From Arabidopsis thaliana (lineage: Eukaryota; Streptophyta; Magnoliopsida; Brassicales; Brassicaceae): DNA of 64,000 nucleotides. The position numbers and the translations under genes were made by a program. The stretch lies in assembly GCF_000001735.4 (NCBI RefSeq), contig NC_003076.8:9672001-9736000 (forward strand), given 5' to 3'. This document shows, one piece after another, positions 44,961 through 61,644 of the stretch (its first letter is position 1; every line of letters begins with the position of its first letter). The notes beneath the pieces were generated by a model. The model made no database searches. It was not told the origin of the DNA and worked only from the letters and a program-made list of their open reading frames with translations.

Positions 44961-45875
44961 TATTACAAATATCCTAACATGAAATATGAGCCTAAAAATC
45001 CAAAAAAATTGAAAAACCCAAACTGAACCCTAACGTCTAACCATAATTTAAATGATGTAAACGGGTCAGACGGTATGATCAAACAAACAAAAAAATCAAG
45101 TAGTTTTAAAAGTAAATTATGAATATTATACAGAAAATATGAATTAAAGGATAATACAGTATATAATATATGTTGAAATAGACAGGTAAAAAAAATATAA
45201 TGAATGATGCGAAACAAATTGATAGTAAAAACATATTAAAAATGGTTAAAAACATAAATGTTGTAGCTGAAATATTTTACTGCATAATATGATTATAAGT
45301 TAAAATCAATACAAATTTTAGACGAAAAAATAAATACACGGACTGTACATGAAAAGTATAACAACGACAAAACTGGTGTATCACACACCCATGCGGTTCA
45401 CGTTCACCAAGTTTTACTATGTAAACTGAACCATTTTTTTCTTTTTTCTTTTTCTACTTTTTTTTTTAATCATAAAGCGCAATGTTGTAAGAATAATCAT
45501 GAATGGAAGACATGGTTACAATCCAAAAGAACGGTGATATACCCGCATTCGTCCGCGTTACCACTCAATGGCATGGTCTCATGTCATTTCCTGTATTATA
45601 ATGACATTGTCACTAGCTAGGTGATATTTTGTTGTATAATTTTATGAAACTAAATCATAATCTTGTAATAAATAAAACATATTGCTATAGCGATGTTGTA
45701 TGGAACATGTTTTTTTTGTTTAACGTCACTGTATTCAACACTTAATAAGAGGGAGATGTCTACTTCAATGTATTCAACAACTAGAAAAGACTTTAGTATG
45801 CATGATTCAATAAACGTAAATGCACATTTTTGTGCCTAAATTAAAGTCATTGATTAAAAAAACTAGAATCATTTG

Positions 45876-45962
45876 CTTTAATTGTGCCTAAATCATTTGC
45901 GTTACGTTCATTGATTTAAAAAAACTAGAAAAAGAGACTTTAATTGTGCCTAAATCATTTGC
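45876..45962 (+). repeat. Direct repeat of a 25-mer, 62-bp spacing
   Basis: CTTTAATTGTGCCTAAATCAT plus TTGC occurs at 45876-45900 and 45938-45962. A related longer phrase, AACGTAAATGCACATTTTTGTG, occurs at about 45813 and 46075. They lie in the upstream region of the polygalacturonase gene and could be repeated regulatory blocks. Confidence 0.6.
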
Positions 45963-46189
45963 TTCCTAAATTAGATACTCCCGATTGCTGCCTATATAGT
46001 ATATGGACAGGAGGAAGAATTTTTACCAAAAAAAAGGACTAGGAATGGAGAAAGAATAATCATATGATTCGATGAACGTAAATGCACATTTTTGTGTATA
46101 TATATACATGATGGAAACACATACATAGAGAGACCTAAACTACCTAATACCTATACATTCAATATATTTTCATCATCTTTATCTACACA

Positions 46190-48557
46190 ATGGTACATAT
46201 CAAATCAATATATTTTTTAAAATAGTATTTGTTTGCTACTTGATAATTCTAACTTTTTCATTCTTGTGAGTTTTAGGAAACCATACTACGTATATCCATA
46301 TTGATAAATTTTATCTGTTTTGGTCTTGTAAACGGCCAAATTTACAATGTACTCAAATTTGGTGCTGAAGGAGATGGTCAAACCGATGATTCAAATGTAA
46401 GTTATTTGTTTTTATCACTAAAATATATGAATTTTTGATAAATATTTTCTTAAAATTAATTACTATTTCTTTTTCAAATAGTGTTGCTACTTTTAATTAA
46501 CGATATTATATTAAAAGGCTTTTTTACAAGCATGGAACGCTACATGTGGTGGAGAAGAAAACATAAATACACTTTTTATTCCCTCTGGAAAAACATATTT
46601 ACTTCAACCTATTGAGTTCAAAGGTCCTTGTAAATCTACCTCCATAAAACTTCAGGTATGTTCATAGTTAATTAATTTATCTAAGAAATGTTAACACCAA
46701 CAAATTTGTATTTTATTTTATGTATTTGAAGTTGGATGGTATCATTGTCGCACCTAGCAACATCACATCATGGTCCAACCCCAAATCTCAAACGTGGATT
46801 AGTTTTTCAGGTGTGCCTGGTCTAATGATTGATGGTTCAGGAACGATAAATGGTCGTGGTTCTTCCTTTTGGGAGGTAACAGTCTGTTATATCATATGTT
46901 TTTTTTTTTTTGGGGTAAAATGTAAAAGATTTTATACCATTTTCGAGTTTCGACAGAAATTACAGATAATACAAGTAGCAGAGAAAAAAGTAAAATCTAT
47001 AGAAAAACAGACAATAACAAAATACAGCAAATGAAAAAAGTATAAGTCTTGAGAAAAAACAAAAGAAAAAACACGATTCCGAGTTGCCAAAACTCAGAAA
47101 TTTGCGTGATTTCCATAACTCCAAAAAGTTTGAGTCTCATCTTAGTTGACACGAGTTAACCCTAATCATATGTTTTTATGTTTGTTACTTACTAATTTGT
47201 TTTCTTTTATTCATCGGTATATCAAAATCATGAATTTTTTGTTTTCCAGCTAAGCTTGAAAGCTTCTGAACGGCCTAGAGTGAGTTTATCAAATTTACTA
47301 CGCAATTTTTTGTGATTTTTTTTCCCGCGATAAAACATTCACTCACAAAAGTATTATTTTTTATTTTATTTGCATGCAGGCACTACATATATGCAATTGT
47401 AATAATCTCACGATAAACGGGATAACTTCGATTGATAGTCCAAAAAGTCATATATCAATCAAAAATTGCCATTATGTTGCAATATCGAAAATAAATATTT
47501 TGGCACCTGAGAATAGTCCCAACACAGATGGTATTGATATAAGTTACTCGACGAATGTCAATATATTTGACTCTACAATTCAAACTGGTGCGTACTTATT
47601 TACACGTTTTATTAATACAAATATATATAACACAATTATATGAATTTAATCATTGAATTTTTAGGAGATGATTGCATAGCAATCAACACTGGAAGTTCCA
47701 GTATCAACATCACACAAGTGAATTGTGGACCTGGTCATGGAATAAGGTAATTTCATTATACTAATTCAATTTCTTAGATTACAAAATTAGTAAACATTTA
47801 TAAATAGAAAGATTTCATTGAAAGAAAACGTAACTAATAAAATTTGTTTTATAAACTTGGAGAACAGTGTGGGAAGTCTTGGAGCTGATGGAGAAAATGC
47901 AGCAGTTAGTGATGTTTACGTGACTCAGTGTACTTTTAATAAAACGACGAATGGAGCTAGAATTAAGACATGGCAGGTATTTTATACTAATTGTTCTCTC
48001 GTTTAAAATAAACTAATCATGTATAATATGTTTGAATTTAATTTTGATTTGGATTTTTTAGGGTGGACAAGGTTATGCAAGAAACATAAGTTTTGAGAAT
48101 ATCACACTCATTAACGTACAAAATCCAATTATAATTGACCAACAATATACTGATAAAGTACTTCTTGATGCCACTAAGGTAAATACTTTATAAATGGAGT
48201 TATGTTATATTTGATATACATTTTGTTTTGAAAGTACTAATAAATTGTTGAAACTTATATATTTTGTTTTGTTAGGATTCAGCGGTGGCAATTAGCAGTG
48301 TAAAATATGTTGGTTTTCAAGGAACAACACTTAACGAAGATGCTATAATGCTTAAATGTAGTGCCATCACATATTGTAAAGACATGGTCATAGATGATAT
48401 TGAAGTTACCATGGAAAATGGAGAAAAACCTAAAGTTGAATGTGAAAATGTTGAAGGAGAATCCAGTGACAATGATTTGATGCGCGAGTGCTTTAATAGT
48501 AATAGTACTTTCAGTGGCGGAGTTAGGAATTATTTTTATCGGGGTCAAAGGATGTAA
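46190..48557 (+). CDS. Polygalacturonase (glycoside hydrolase 28)
   Basis: Exons 46190-46192, 46277-46396, 46518-46655, 46732-46875, 47250-47279, 47380-47587, 47665-47746, 47868-47976, 48062-48178, 48276-48557 give 410 residues. The signal peptide [18 protein letters not shown] precedes [19 protein letters not shown], the family start. Catalytic blocks are complete: [29 protein letters not shown] (joined across the intron at 47747-47867) and ARIKTWQGG. GH28 enzymes hydrolyse alpha-1,4 galacturonan in pectin, and plant members are secreted to the cell wall. No exo-type insertion is seen. The coding part of exon 1 is just ATG: the base after it starts the GT donor (ATG|GTACATAT). N-glycosylation sequons occur at NNLT, NITQ and NFT-like sites. 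Confidence 0.9.
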
Positions 48558-48828
48558 ACTTTAGTTAATGGGAGAGTCAATATAGAGATTTCTAACCATT
48601 TCATATGTGTTTGAGTCATAATCATCTAAGAATTATGATTATTTTCTAAATCTTACGAGTGTCATCTAACCTAGTTCTTAATTAAGAATTTTGATGAGAT
48701 GTATTTTTGTTTGTCAACATCACAAAATGTCTTGATGAATTGTCGTTTAAATCCTATATTTACTTAGAAACAATCAATACACACAAATGTTGATGATGCC
48801 TTTTACAAGAGACATAGATTTATGTTGA

Positions 48829-49507
48829 TTTTTGTAGCTGTTGATTTAGTTGCCTCCTATAATAACATCTACTAGCTCTCTGTTGGAACCTCGTTTGGTT
48901 TTTCGGTTGAGTTATGGACGTTATGGTGGGGCGATCTCTTGTCCTTCTCTTTGTGTTGCGTAATTTGTCTTTAGTCTGTAGGTGGCTTTGGCTGGGTTTA
49001 CGAATGTCCATGTGTAAGGATGGGTGGTCCTAATTGGCGTTTCTCCTCTCGGATCTCAAGGACTTTCCTTGATCCTTCGTCTTTTCATGTTCATTGACTC
49101 TAAAGTGGTTGTGGTGGTTAGGTTCTATGCTCTCATCTTCTTGTTATATCGTCTTCGTTTCTGCCGTGGAGATGGTTTTTGTGAACTCAGTTTAATTCTC
49201 TCTTCTAGACACCTGTCAATTGCCTCTCCTTAGTGACAAACTGATCTATGGAAGTATTAGTCGGCTGCTTATAGGAAAGAGTTTTCAGAGTTGTGGTGTT
49301 GGAGGTTTTAGTTTTTACCTCTTTAGTTGTTATTTTATTTTTCATCTCTTCTAATGCTTGTAATGTTTGTCTGCCTTTGTTTGGTCTTATGTTTTTGGGG
49401 ATTTATATGTACCGGTCGGCTTTGTCTCCTAAACGATTTTCTTTTTTGTCGGCTTTGTATAATTCAAACGCATTCTATCAATGAAATCCTTTAAACAAAA
49501 AAAAATC
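48829..49507 (+). mobile_element. Possible LINE 3' end
   Basis: The plus strand is rich in TTTTTGT/CTTTGT words and ends GTATAATTCAAACGCATTCTATCAATGAAATCCTTTAAAC and an A run, the form of Arabidopsis non-LTR 3' tails. No reverse transcriptase frame is present and the 5' side is not identified. Low confidence. Confidence 0.35.
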
Positions 49508-49544
49508 CTAGAAAAAAATAGCCAAATACAATTTTTACAAAATA

Positions 49545-50337
49545 TCTTATTATCAAAGTTAATAACTTATACGATCGTAACACATGACAAATCTATTGAT
49601 CTTATATTTTGACATGTATCGAAAAAGATTTTAACTTTTTTTTTCCTCTTAGAAGAAAAAGAAAACTTAAAAAAAAAACAAATTTACATATACTAATTTA
49701 TCACTGTAATGGAAAATTAATAGTAAGATGGAATGCATAGAATTAAATTGTTTTCTATTGCAAAATCAAATTGTATTTGAATTTTGTACAATCAAATTAA
49801 ATTTTATTTTTATTATCATAAAATAGATATTTAAATTGTATTGCAAATTCGAATTTGTAAGATTGAAATTTGGTTTAAGGAAATAATAAATTAAATACTG
49901 AAAAGTATGTAAGTTACTATTTAAAATTCAAATATCATCAATAAGATGGAGTGTCTAGGGACTGGATAGTGCAGATTACTCATGTGTGTATGTGCGTATT
50001 CGTTATCACTTGGTCTGCATTTATTTGATGTTTGTCTGAGTGTTGTAAGTCTGACGTTGTTAGAGGATACATATGAGACATCGTTTCCACGAAATTCGTG
50101 TTCGAGTGTAATTTTTATGTTATGATATATCGTAGGGAGCTTTTGTCCTCTACAGATTACGAAAAATAGATAATGTATAGACTAACAAAGTACTTTATTA
50201 TGATTTAATAAATATTTAAAATATATAGTAAAATTAAATATGTATAATATTAAATTATGGATTATTATTTGACATATTTACTATTTAAAATTTAAATATT
50301 ATTATTAAATATTTGAATAAATTTATATTTTATCTAG
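49545..50337 (+). mobile_element. Non-autonomous Helitron (793 bp)
   Basis: It begins TCTTATTATCAAAG directly after an A and ends TTTATCTAG before a T, the Helitron insertion rule. Its first 60 bases resemble 25537-25600 and its last 80 resemble 30800-30880. The GC-rich subterminal hairpin is weak or lost, so this copy is diverged. No coding capacity. Confidence 0.5.
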
Positions 50338-50815
50338 TTAAAAATAAAAATTCCTCGTACAAAAAAATTATCTTATATGTTAAAAAGAAACAAGGCTTGT
50401 GTTTACGGAAATACCACTAGACTAAACACAGACAAGGTAAAAAAAAAAAACAGCTTACCAAATTTTTCTCCTCCTTCACGGCAAATCGTCACCGCCACAT
50501 TATCTCCCAAACTAAGAATCTAGGGTTTTCTAAGGGTTTTTAATCTTCGTCCTTCTCTCCTTCTCCAGTTTTAGGTTTCAGGTTTATCTCTCGTTTCTTT
50601 CATCGAATCTTTTGATCTTTAGGTTAGTTTTGCTTCTCGTTGATGTTACTCTTTCCATTGTTATCTATGGTTCTGGATTCGTCATATCCTTCACGATCTT
50701 CATGTTTCTGGGTTTTTAAAATCATGCTGCGAAGTTTCAGTAATCGTGTCTCAGACTCGTCAATCTTTGTACTTGATTCTGAATTGTTGAGTGTTTGATT
50801 GTGTTGCAGTTTCAG

Positions 50816-55112
<4,297 letters not shown>

Positions 55113-55633
55113 GAAGATTGAGAATGAACAATCCAATCTCTTAAGGTATGAACACGGAAAGAGGATAGCAAATCTCGTGTACTGAGTTTGTTTATCGTTC
55201 TCAAGGTTTTACAACTTGATCCAGAGTACTGTTGAGTACTGTTCTTAGAAGTTTAATGGAAATGGGCTTTGTTTGAAGTAATTGTGGAAGAAGATCTGTA
55301 GCAAACACAAACATTTAGGGACAAGATAAAAAGAGAACATAGTCAATAGACATTGTGTTGAATTTCAATAACAATAGAACTTTGTCTCCTCGATGTTGTT
55401 AATCTTGCTCACGTTTGCTCTGTTCTCGGAATTAACCAGCAACACTTTAACATCAAATGAACAAACCATTAATTGCACAAGATCTCTTTAGAGTTTAACA
55501 AATCGACAACAATTTGAAGATAAAAAGATAAAAAAAAAAGCAACAGAAAATCCTATTTTGAAGTTTTAACAGGCGACCAAACAAACACTTTCACAAAGAC
55601 AGTGAATAAAGAATCCAGTCACGAAGCAAGCCA
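55113..55633. other. Convergent intergenic spacer
   Basis: About 520 bp between MIRO1 and kinesin stops, with 3' ends on both sides. Nothing else is seen. Confidence 0.5.
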
Positions 55634-58600
55634 CTATTGTTCCCTCCGAAGCAAGTCAGAGGCGGAAGAAGAAGAAGCAGAAGATCGTATCGCTACGAGG
55701 GAAGGTCTTCTGTTCTTGAACTTAAGGGGACTCCACACCACCGCCTTCTTCTGCAATGCAATCACTGTCGGATGGCTTGGCTTCCACGAGCTGCCTCCTC
55801 CTCCAAGAGGGCTCTTCATGAATCTGCTGCTTTTCATTGCATTCGGAGTCACCAGATTGCGGTCTGGAGAGAAGAGTTTAGAGTATCTTGCCTTTCTCGG
55901 GTCACCACGGAATGAAGGAGGAGGGCGTGATGGAGTTTCCATAGATGATAATGATGATGGTTCTGGTCTTAGCGTTGCAATTGAGACTCTCCTTCTGGGC
56001 ATGATGGTTTTATTGCTTGAAGCAATGGCTGATGGAGCAGGAGCTGGCCTGAATGCGATGGAGCTTCTTCTTGGTTTCATTAGTGTATTCACGTCCATAG
56101 ATGATGATCTTCTGTTGCTGTTATTATTCTCTTTGAATGTTGTGTCTGAGAATCTCTTAGAATGACCCTGAGATGGTTGTTGTTGGGGCATGAAGTTTGT
56201 GATCCTTCTGAGTGGCATTCGCATTCTTGTTGGAGCCAAAGGCGGTTTTTTCTCTATAATTGTCGGTAGTGTCTCTCTCAGATGTCTAGATGTTGTTGTT
56301 GTTGTTGATGATGCAGTTGCTAGAGCTCGTGACTCCTGCTTGATTCTGGTCTTTCTTTCTTCTGCTAGTTGAAATTCCAGATCTCGAACCTGAAACATGA
56401 TTTGATTTTTAACTGTTAGAAGAAGACAACATATTGAATCCAGTAGTTAAAGCGGACTAACCTTATCTTGAAGTCCTCGGCATATGTGTTCTCTAGCAGT
56501 GAGGCGTAGCTGTAGTGACTGCACATTGTCCTGCAGCTTCTTTGTTTCCTTTTCCTCGTGTTTCAGCTTCTCGGCCTGTTACAAAGGATACAACAAAAAA
56601 TGAAATAACCTTAAGATATGTTAAAGCTTAGATGAACTGGAGTTCGAGGAATCAAGTTACCATTTGTTTTGACTTAAGGAGTTCAGAGACATCAGCCTGT
56701 TTTCGGGCAGGTCCACTTTCGATTCCTCGGACTCTACTTGCAAAGTTCAAGGAGCAAAGGGTCTCTCCTAGATCGGCAGAACTCGGACTAATCTGGACAA
56801 ACATTAATGTCTTGCAATCTCCACCTGTATAAGTCACAATGAAATAGAAACACCATGGAGATGAAAAATAAGATGTCTTATGAATCATGTGGCCATAACA
56901 ACGGAAGAAAATAGGACAAATGTTACTTTACCCAAAGAGTTTTGCAGCATATGGGTCAGCTTTGAGTTTCTGGAGTTTGACAAAAAGGAAGGAAAAAAGT
57001 GTCATCAACATCAATCAGAAAATCTCATATGCAAATGTCTTAACAAAGGGGAAGAAAGAAGGGAAAAACCTGTAAGGAATGTGGCTTGTTTTGGATGCAA
57101 GGGCAGAGATAACATCACCGAGTGCTGAAAGCGACTTATTGATAAATTGAGATTCTTTCAGCCTTTCTCCTTCAACTTCTACCTTTCCTACTCGCTCACT
57201 GCCAGCCAAGTCCACTAACCAAAGATGACTTCTCGTTCTCTGACCATTTATCAAATTCTCTCCCTTCACTGTCACTCGCAGCAAGCTGAACAAAAGGAAA
57301 TCTCTTGTTGGTATAAGTATGGAAAAGGTTTAGTTTCACATGAATTTAGTTTCTAAACTCTAGTTTGCTTACCAATGAGAGCGGCTGCTTTGCTCATTTG
57401 CAGCAGTTGAACCCACAGATCGAACAGCATATCCTTTCTTGAGCAGATCCCACACTCCATCTGTATTGTAAACTTGAGCTTCGACTAATCCTGGGACTTC
57501 TTGCGTCCCTTCTGCTGATTGCTTAACCTCCAACCTTTATCAACACAGCACATAGTGTTATTTTGCTTTTTAACAAGAAAGATAGAAACTGTAAGGCGAT
57601 TTATTCTACTACCAAATAATATAATGGAAGACCTACTTTTTAGGGGGCTGGTTTGAGTTATCTACCAAGAGGTCCCTTATCTTCTCATTATAAACCTCCA
57701 ACATGCTAACTGATAGCTCAAACTTCATGAGATGACTTTTGCTTTCTGAACAGCGAAATAGTTCTTCTAAGGTCCTATAGTTCACTCCTCTATTCTCTGG
57801 TGTTCCCTCCATGGTAAATGTCTTGCCAGTTCCCGTTTGGCCATAGGCAAATATGCAGACATTATACCCATCCAGCACCGAAGTAACTATAGGTTTTGTC
57901 TGTGCAAAAACAGTCTCTGCAAAAGAAGGTACAGTCAGATAAGAAGACTCGTTGGTGTAGTGTTCAAAGAGCAAAGGTTTAGCGAAATAAAGTTGCAAAG
58001 GTAGCGTCTCAATTACCTTGGCCATCGTCAGGCTTAAAGACATGGTCAAATTTAAAATGCTTCTTGGAGGAATCAGATGAAAGTATCTGGAGCTCGTTTT
58101 CCTGTGTTGTATCAAACTCAGCTACAGAAGCACAACCATTGGCTATTTCAGCTTGGTTTAGAGGTCTGCATCTGCAAAAGACTCTGATATTTCCCTTGAG
58201 TTCGATCACTTCATTGTATAATCGTTTCCTCTCTGATGACTCTTCCAAGTACTGTTTTTCAAGAGCTCCAAGCTTAGTAGCTTCCATTAAAACACGTTGA
58301 GGCATATTAGTTAACCAAATCAAACAAGTTTTGTATTTAGAGAATCTTTGTCGAAGAAATCAGATTCAAAGTACTCACTGAGAAGCTGGAGAGCCCTTGA
58401 AATTTCTGGTTCTACTAAGGAACAATTCTTGATCTCTTGCACTTGGTTTGATACCAACGCATGTTCATCCTTCAAGATCTAAGACATGATATAGAACATA
58501 AAACACTAGCAGAGACTGAAAGCAAATCTGTTGAAAATTCATATTTAAGTTCATCTTGAAATAACCTCAACTTACTATTGCAACTGAGAACTCAGAAGGA

Positions 58601-59323
58601 ACTATTGTAACTGTGTTTATTCAAGAGGATGACAAAGAAAGTAGTAGTACCTTAATTTTGTCACTGCAGTCGATAATTTTCTGCAAAATTGGAAGTGTTG
58701 GTCCATTGGCAGGAGAAACTTCTTGGTTTCCACTTGTAATAGTATCCTCACTTTCTTCCACTATTTCAGCCAAATCAGTAATGCATCATATCAGAGTCAA
58801 AGACACAAGTGAATCTAAAAATACATACTACAGTCTACTAAACAAAGTACTTGTTAACAGAGTTTCAGATTCATGGGATAAGTTAGGGACCCAAAACCTA
58901 AATCGTTGATAACTGAAGGTGAACCAATCTTTCTGAATTCCAAAACAAAATGCTAAAACCTAATTGGATTCTCTTCAGAACAAATCCAAAAGAACCAGGA
59001 ATCTCAGAGATATAAGTGTTTGAGATGTCAATTCACAATCAGAGACTACCAATTAACAATCGAACGACTTGTACACTAATTTTTCAATTCACGACGAGAA
59101 AACCCCTTACCAGCGTCGGAATTGTGATTGTTGACAGAAACTTCCTTCGATTCACACAACAAACCACCATCGTTGCAAATTTCTTGATGTTGATCTGGCA
59201 AAAACCGAAGATGATCAGCGAAACATTAAAAAAAAAAAACAGATCAATCAAGAAAACCATAAATCTGTAAGAACATGAATCAGAAGAGCGACGACAGAAA
59301 CAAAGTATAGTACCTCTTTCCAT
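55634..59323 (-). CDS. Kinesin-14 motor protein
   Basis: Twelve exons: 59323-59314, 59194-59111, 58760-58651, 58478-58379, 58280-58017, 57916-57637, 57534-57373, 57285-57070, 56969-56932, 56824-56661, 56575-56462, 56389-55634, joining to 765 residues. An N-terminal acidic and coiled region is followed by a kinesin-14 neck ([15 protein letters not shown]) and an internal motor: P-loop [13 protein letters not shown], switch I NEQSSRSH, switch [12 protein letters not shown], and [13 protein letters not shown]. After the motor come a coiled coil ([27 protein letters not shown]) and a basic Ser/Thr/Pro-rich tail. The conserved neck order means it should move to microtubule minus ends. The first coding exon is only 10 nt. 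It shares a 434-bp divergent gap with the DUF1995 gene. Confidence 0.92.
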
Positions 59324-59757
59324 GGCGGATTTGTGCCTAGAGAACCCAAAGAACGTTGAATCCAAAATTCTGAATCAAAGAGAGCGAGAGAGAGACCAAG
59401 AGAGAGTGAGAGATTTAGAGAGAGATTGAGAACGAGTGTAGACGAATTTGAATTTAGGAGAATAAGAGCCGTTGGATCTAAAGAAGCTTTGTAACGTCTA
59501 TATTTTATTACCATTCGTTCCACAAAGAGGAGCGTCATAATCCGGATCCGAATTCGTTTATTATTCGTTTCACTTGAAGTTTCAAACCTCTCTTTTCCAG
59601 CAGAGAGAAGGATAAAAGTTTTCACAAATTAAGTAAGACCCCTAAACTTCTATTTTATTTATAAAGAGCCACAAATATTATAATTTCACAAATACACCCA
59701 TGTGTTCCAGTTGTTTGAGTAAAATCTACTTCAATTGATTTGCCAAAGGCTTGCCTC
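59324..59757. promoter_or_regulatory. Divergent promoter of kinesin-14 and DUF1995 genes
   Basis: A 434-bp gap between start codons. A GA-rich run at 59375-59440 (AGAGAGAGCGAGAGAG type) lies in the kinesin leader, and a TCATTTATTTATAAAG patch near 59650 could be a TATA region for the plus-strand gene. No GGCCCA motif is seen here. Confidence 0.4.
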
Positions 59758-61644
59758 ATGGCTTATTCTTCAGTACCAAGCTGTTTCCATGGCTATCTTC
59801 TCCATCGTTGTTCGTTCTCCACCACACAATTTTTCTCGGGTTCTCTCTCTTGTGGCTTCTCTGCTTCTACCAATTCAAGACTAAGAACATGTGTCAAATT
59901 CGAGAAGTTTCAGGGTGACTCTCCTCTTGAACAGAACACTTCAGTTTCTTCTTCCTCTTCTGTTTCACAGGAACTACCATTAGAAGAAGCTCAAGACCAA
60001 CTAGAAGAAGAAGAAGATGATGATGAGTTCAGTAATTTTGTCCGTTTGTTTTCTTTATTATTCGATTATACTTTATTTTCTGTGAATTGGGTTTTCATTG
60101 TGAAGGAAGAACCATTGAATTCAATTCAAAGTTGATCACTTTTCATCAGTTTCTTTGTTATTTTTGTGTGACTATTGGAACATAAGGCTAAAAAAGATGT
60201 TTTTATCGTTACTGTTTTTCAGCTGTTTGCCTAATGATTTGGAAGGAGCTGTTAGGCAATCAGGTGAAGCAGGTGCTGCGTTTGTGAACTCAGGAGGAAA
60301 TAGAGCTATTGTAAGGGCTAGTAGTATACAAATTTGTAATCTTTGGTGGGGAAAAAGAATGAGATTTGGTATCAGCTTTAAGATTCTGACTCTGAAATCT
60401 TGTAGGTGGAGCTTTTGATTCCTCAGCTGCAGTTTTTAGACGATGAAGGTGCACAAGCTGAACTTTGGGACCTTTCGCGTGTTTTCTTGGAGACTCTCAT
60501 TAAAGAAACAGGTTGTGAGGTAAGCTAAAACAGTTTGTATAATACCTTTACATGAAACATTTTATCAGTCGATGACTCGTAGCGCTTGGAAATGTTGTTG
60601 CCAGAGAGTTAAAGCTGTATTTCCAGACGCTGGAGCTGCTGCATTGCTAAAATACCGGTGGAAAGATGCAACGTTCGGATTTGCTAGGTAAGTTGGCTTA
60701 CATCTTGAGAGCTTAATAGTTTTTCGTTCGAAAGAGTCTGTAGAAATATGCAGTCATGTTCTTTGTTGTGATGCAGCTTAAGTGACCGGAAACCTGTGGA
60801 GAAAGAAGATGAGATCATTGTCATGGTTGTTCCTGATTACCAAATGCTGGAATATGTTGAGAAAATTGCTAATGGGCTTGCTGATGACCCGGTAACTAAA
60901 TCTGTCAAATCTTTAATTTCAACTTTGCTAAGAACCTTTAGTACTAACATTAAGAAGGCATTTCTTTGTGTTCTTTCAAGCCAAGGCCTCTCATTATGTG
61001 GAACCCTCGTCTTATAAGCGAGGAAGTCGGGGTTGGGTTTAACGTGAGAAAACTAAGGCGTTACTTCCTAAGGTAAAAGGCAAAATCCTTAATGAGACTT
61101 GACAAGGTTTTTGACGTAACATCAATAACTGTTCTTTTCATTTTGGCTCTTCTAGTTCATTCACTACGGTTTACTCTATGAGACCTCTGGCTGCTGGTGC
61201 TGTTTTCAGGTGTTATCCTGGGTAAGACTCAGACTTGGTTTTTCTTATTTGATTAAGTCCATGTAGATACGGTTTAACGAGTACAAGCTGATCATTTTCT
61301 ATCCTCATTTATTTTTCTAGTAAGTGGAAAGTCTTCTATGATAACAAAGACAGACCAGGCCGATACCTACTCGCTAAAGAACTCATTGGTCGACCTGATG
61401 CAGAGGATCTTGAGGTCAATTGAGTACTAGATTTAATTGAGTTGAAAAATTCTTATATCATGAAAAAAATTGGGTGCAAATCCTAGTTCCATAGCTTGTT
61501 TTGCTGCAATTTCATTGATGAAATGTTTTCTTTTTGCAGATAATATATGGGGGAGTAGAAGAGAAATCAGAAGAAGGGCCATCTTTAATGAGTCAAGCTG
61601 CTGGAATTTTCTCATCCATTAACAGGTTCATGAAATCAATGTGA
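59758..61644 (+). CDS. DUF1995 chloroplast protein (LPA3-like fold)
   Basis: Nine exons: 59758-60032, 60223-60310, 60406-60519, 60605-60687, 60777-60891, 60981-61072, 61156-61221, 61321-61414, 61540-61644; about 343 residues. The first 50 residues are Ser/Thr-rich (SSVPSCFHGYLLHRCSFST), a plastid transit peptide, followed by an acidic Glu/Asp tract. The DUF1995 domain covers LPNDLEGAVRQSGEAGAAF, VELLIPQLQFLDDEG, VFPDAGAAALL, IIVMVVPDYQML, LIMWNPRLI and YSMRPLAAGAVFRCYPG. The family includes thylakoid-assembly factors, but no enzyme activity is established. The join between exons 1 and 2 is uncertain: the frame needs the sequence GAGTTCAG|CTGTTTG, which matches TTCA|GTAATT plus TTTTTCAG|CTG only if one base is mis-assigned (see findings). 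All later exons are clean. Confidence 0.8.

Larger units (their letters stand above)
44245..46189. other. Long A/T-rich intergenic region
   Basis: About 1.9 kb. It contains the G-box near PNC2, a hAT-like remnant (44501-44960) and short direct repeats at 45876-45962. The interval 44960-45780 is A/T-rich and shows no gene. The last 100 bp is the polygalacturonase leader. Confidence 0.5.
48558..50815. other. Intergenic: LINE-like tail, small Helitron and MIRO1 leader
   Basis: After the polygalacturonase 3' end, 48829-49507 is T/G-rich LINE-like DNA, 49545-50337 a Helitron, and 50450-50815 the MIRO1 leader, in which CTTCGTC and TTTCAGGTTTATC suggest a leader intron ending at TTGCAG|TTTCAGATGG. 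No other gene. Confidence 0.5.

Noticed and set aside
55602..56165. 187-residue plus-strand frame
   Set aside because: It is antisense to the kinesin C-terminal exon, which continues a complete kinesin reading frame.
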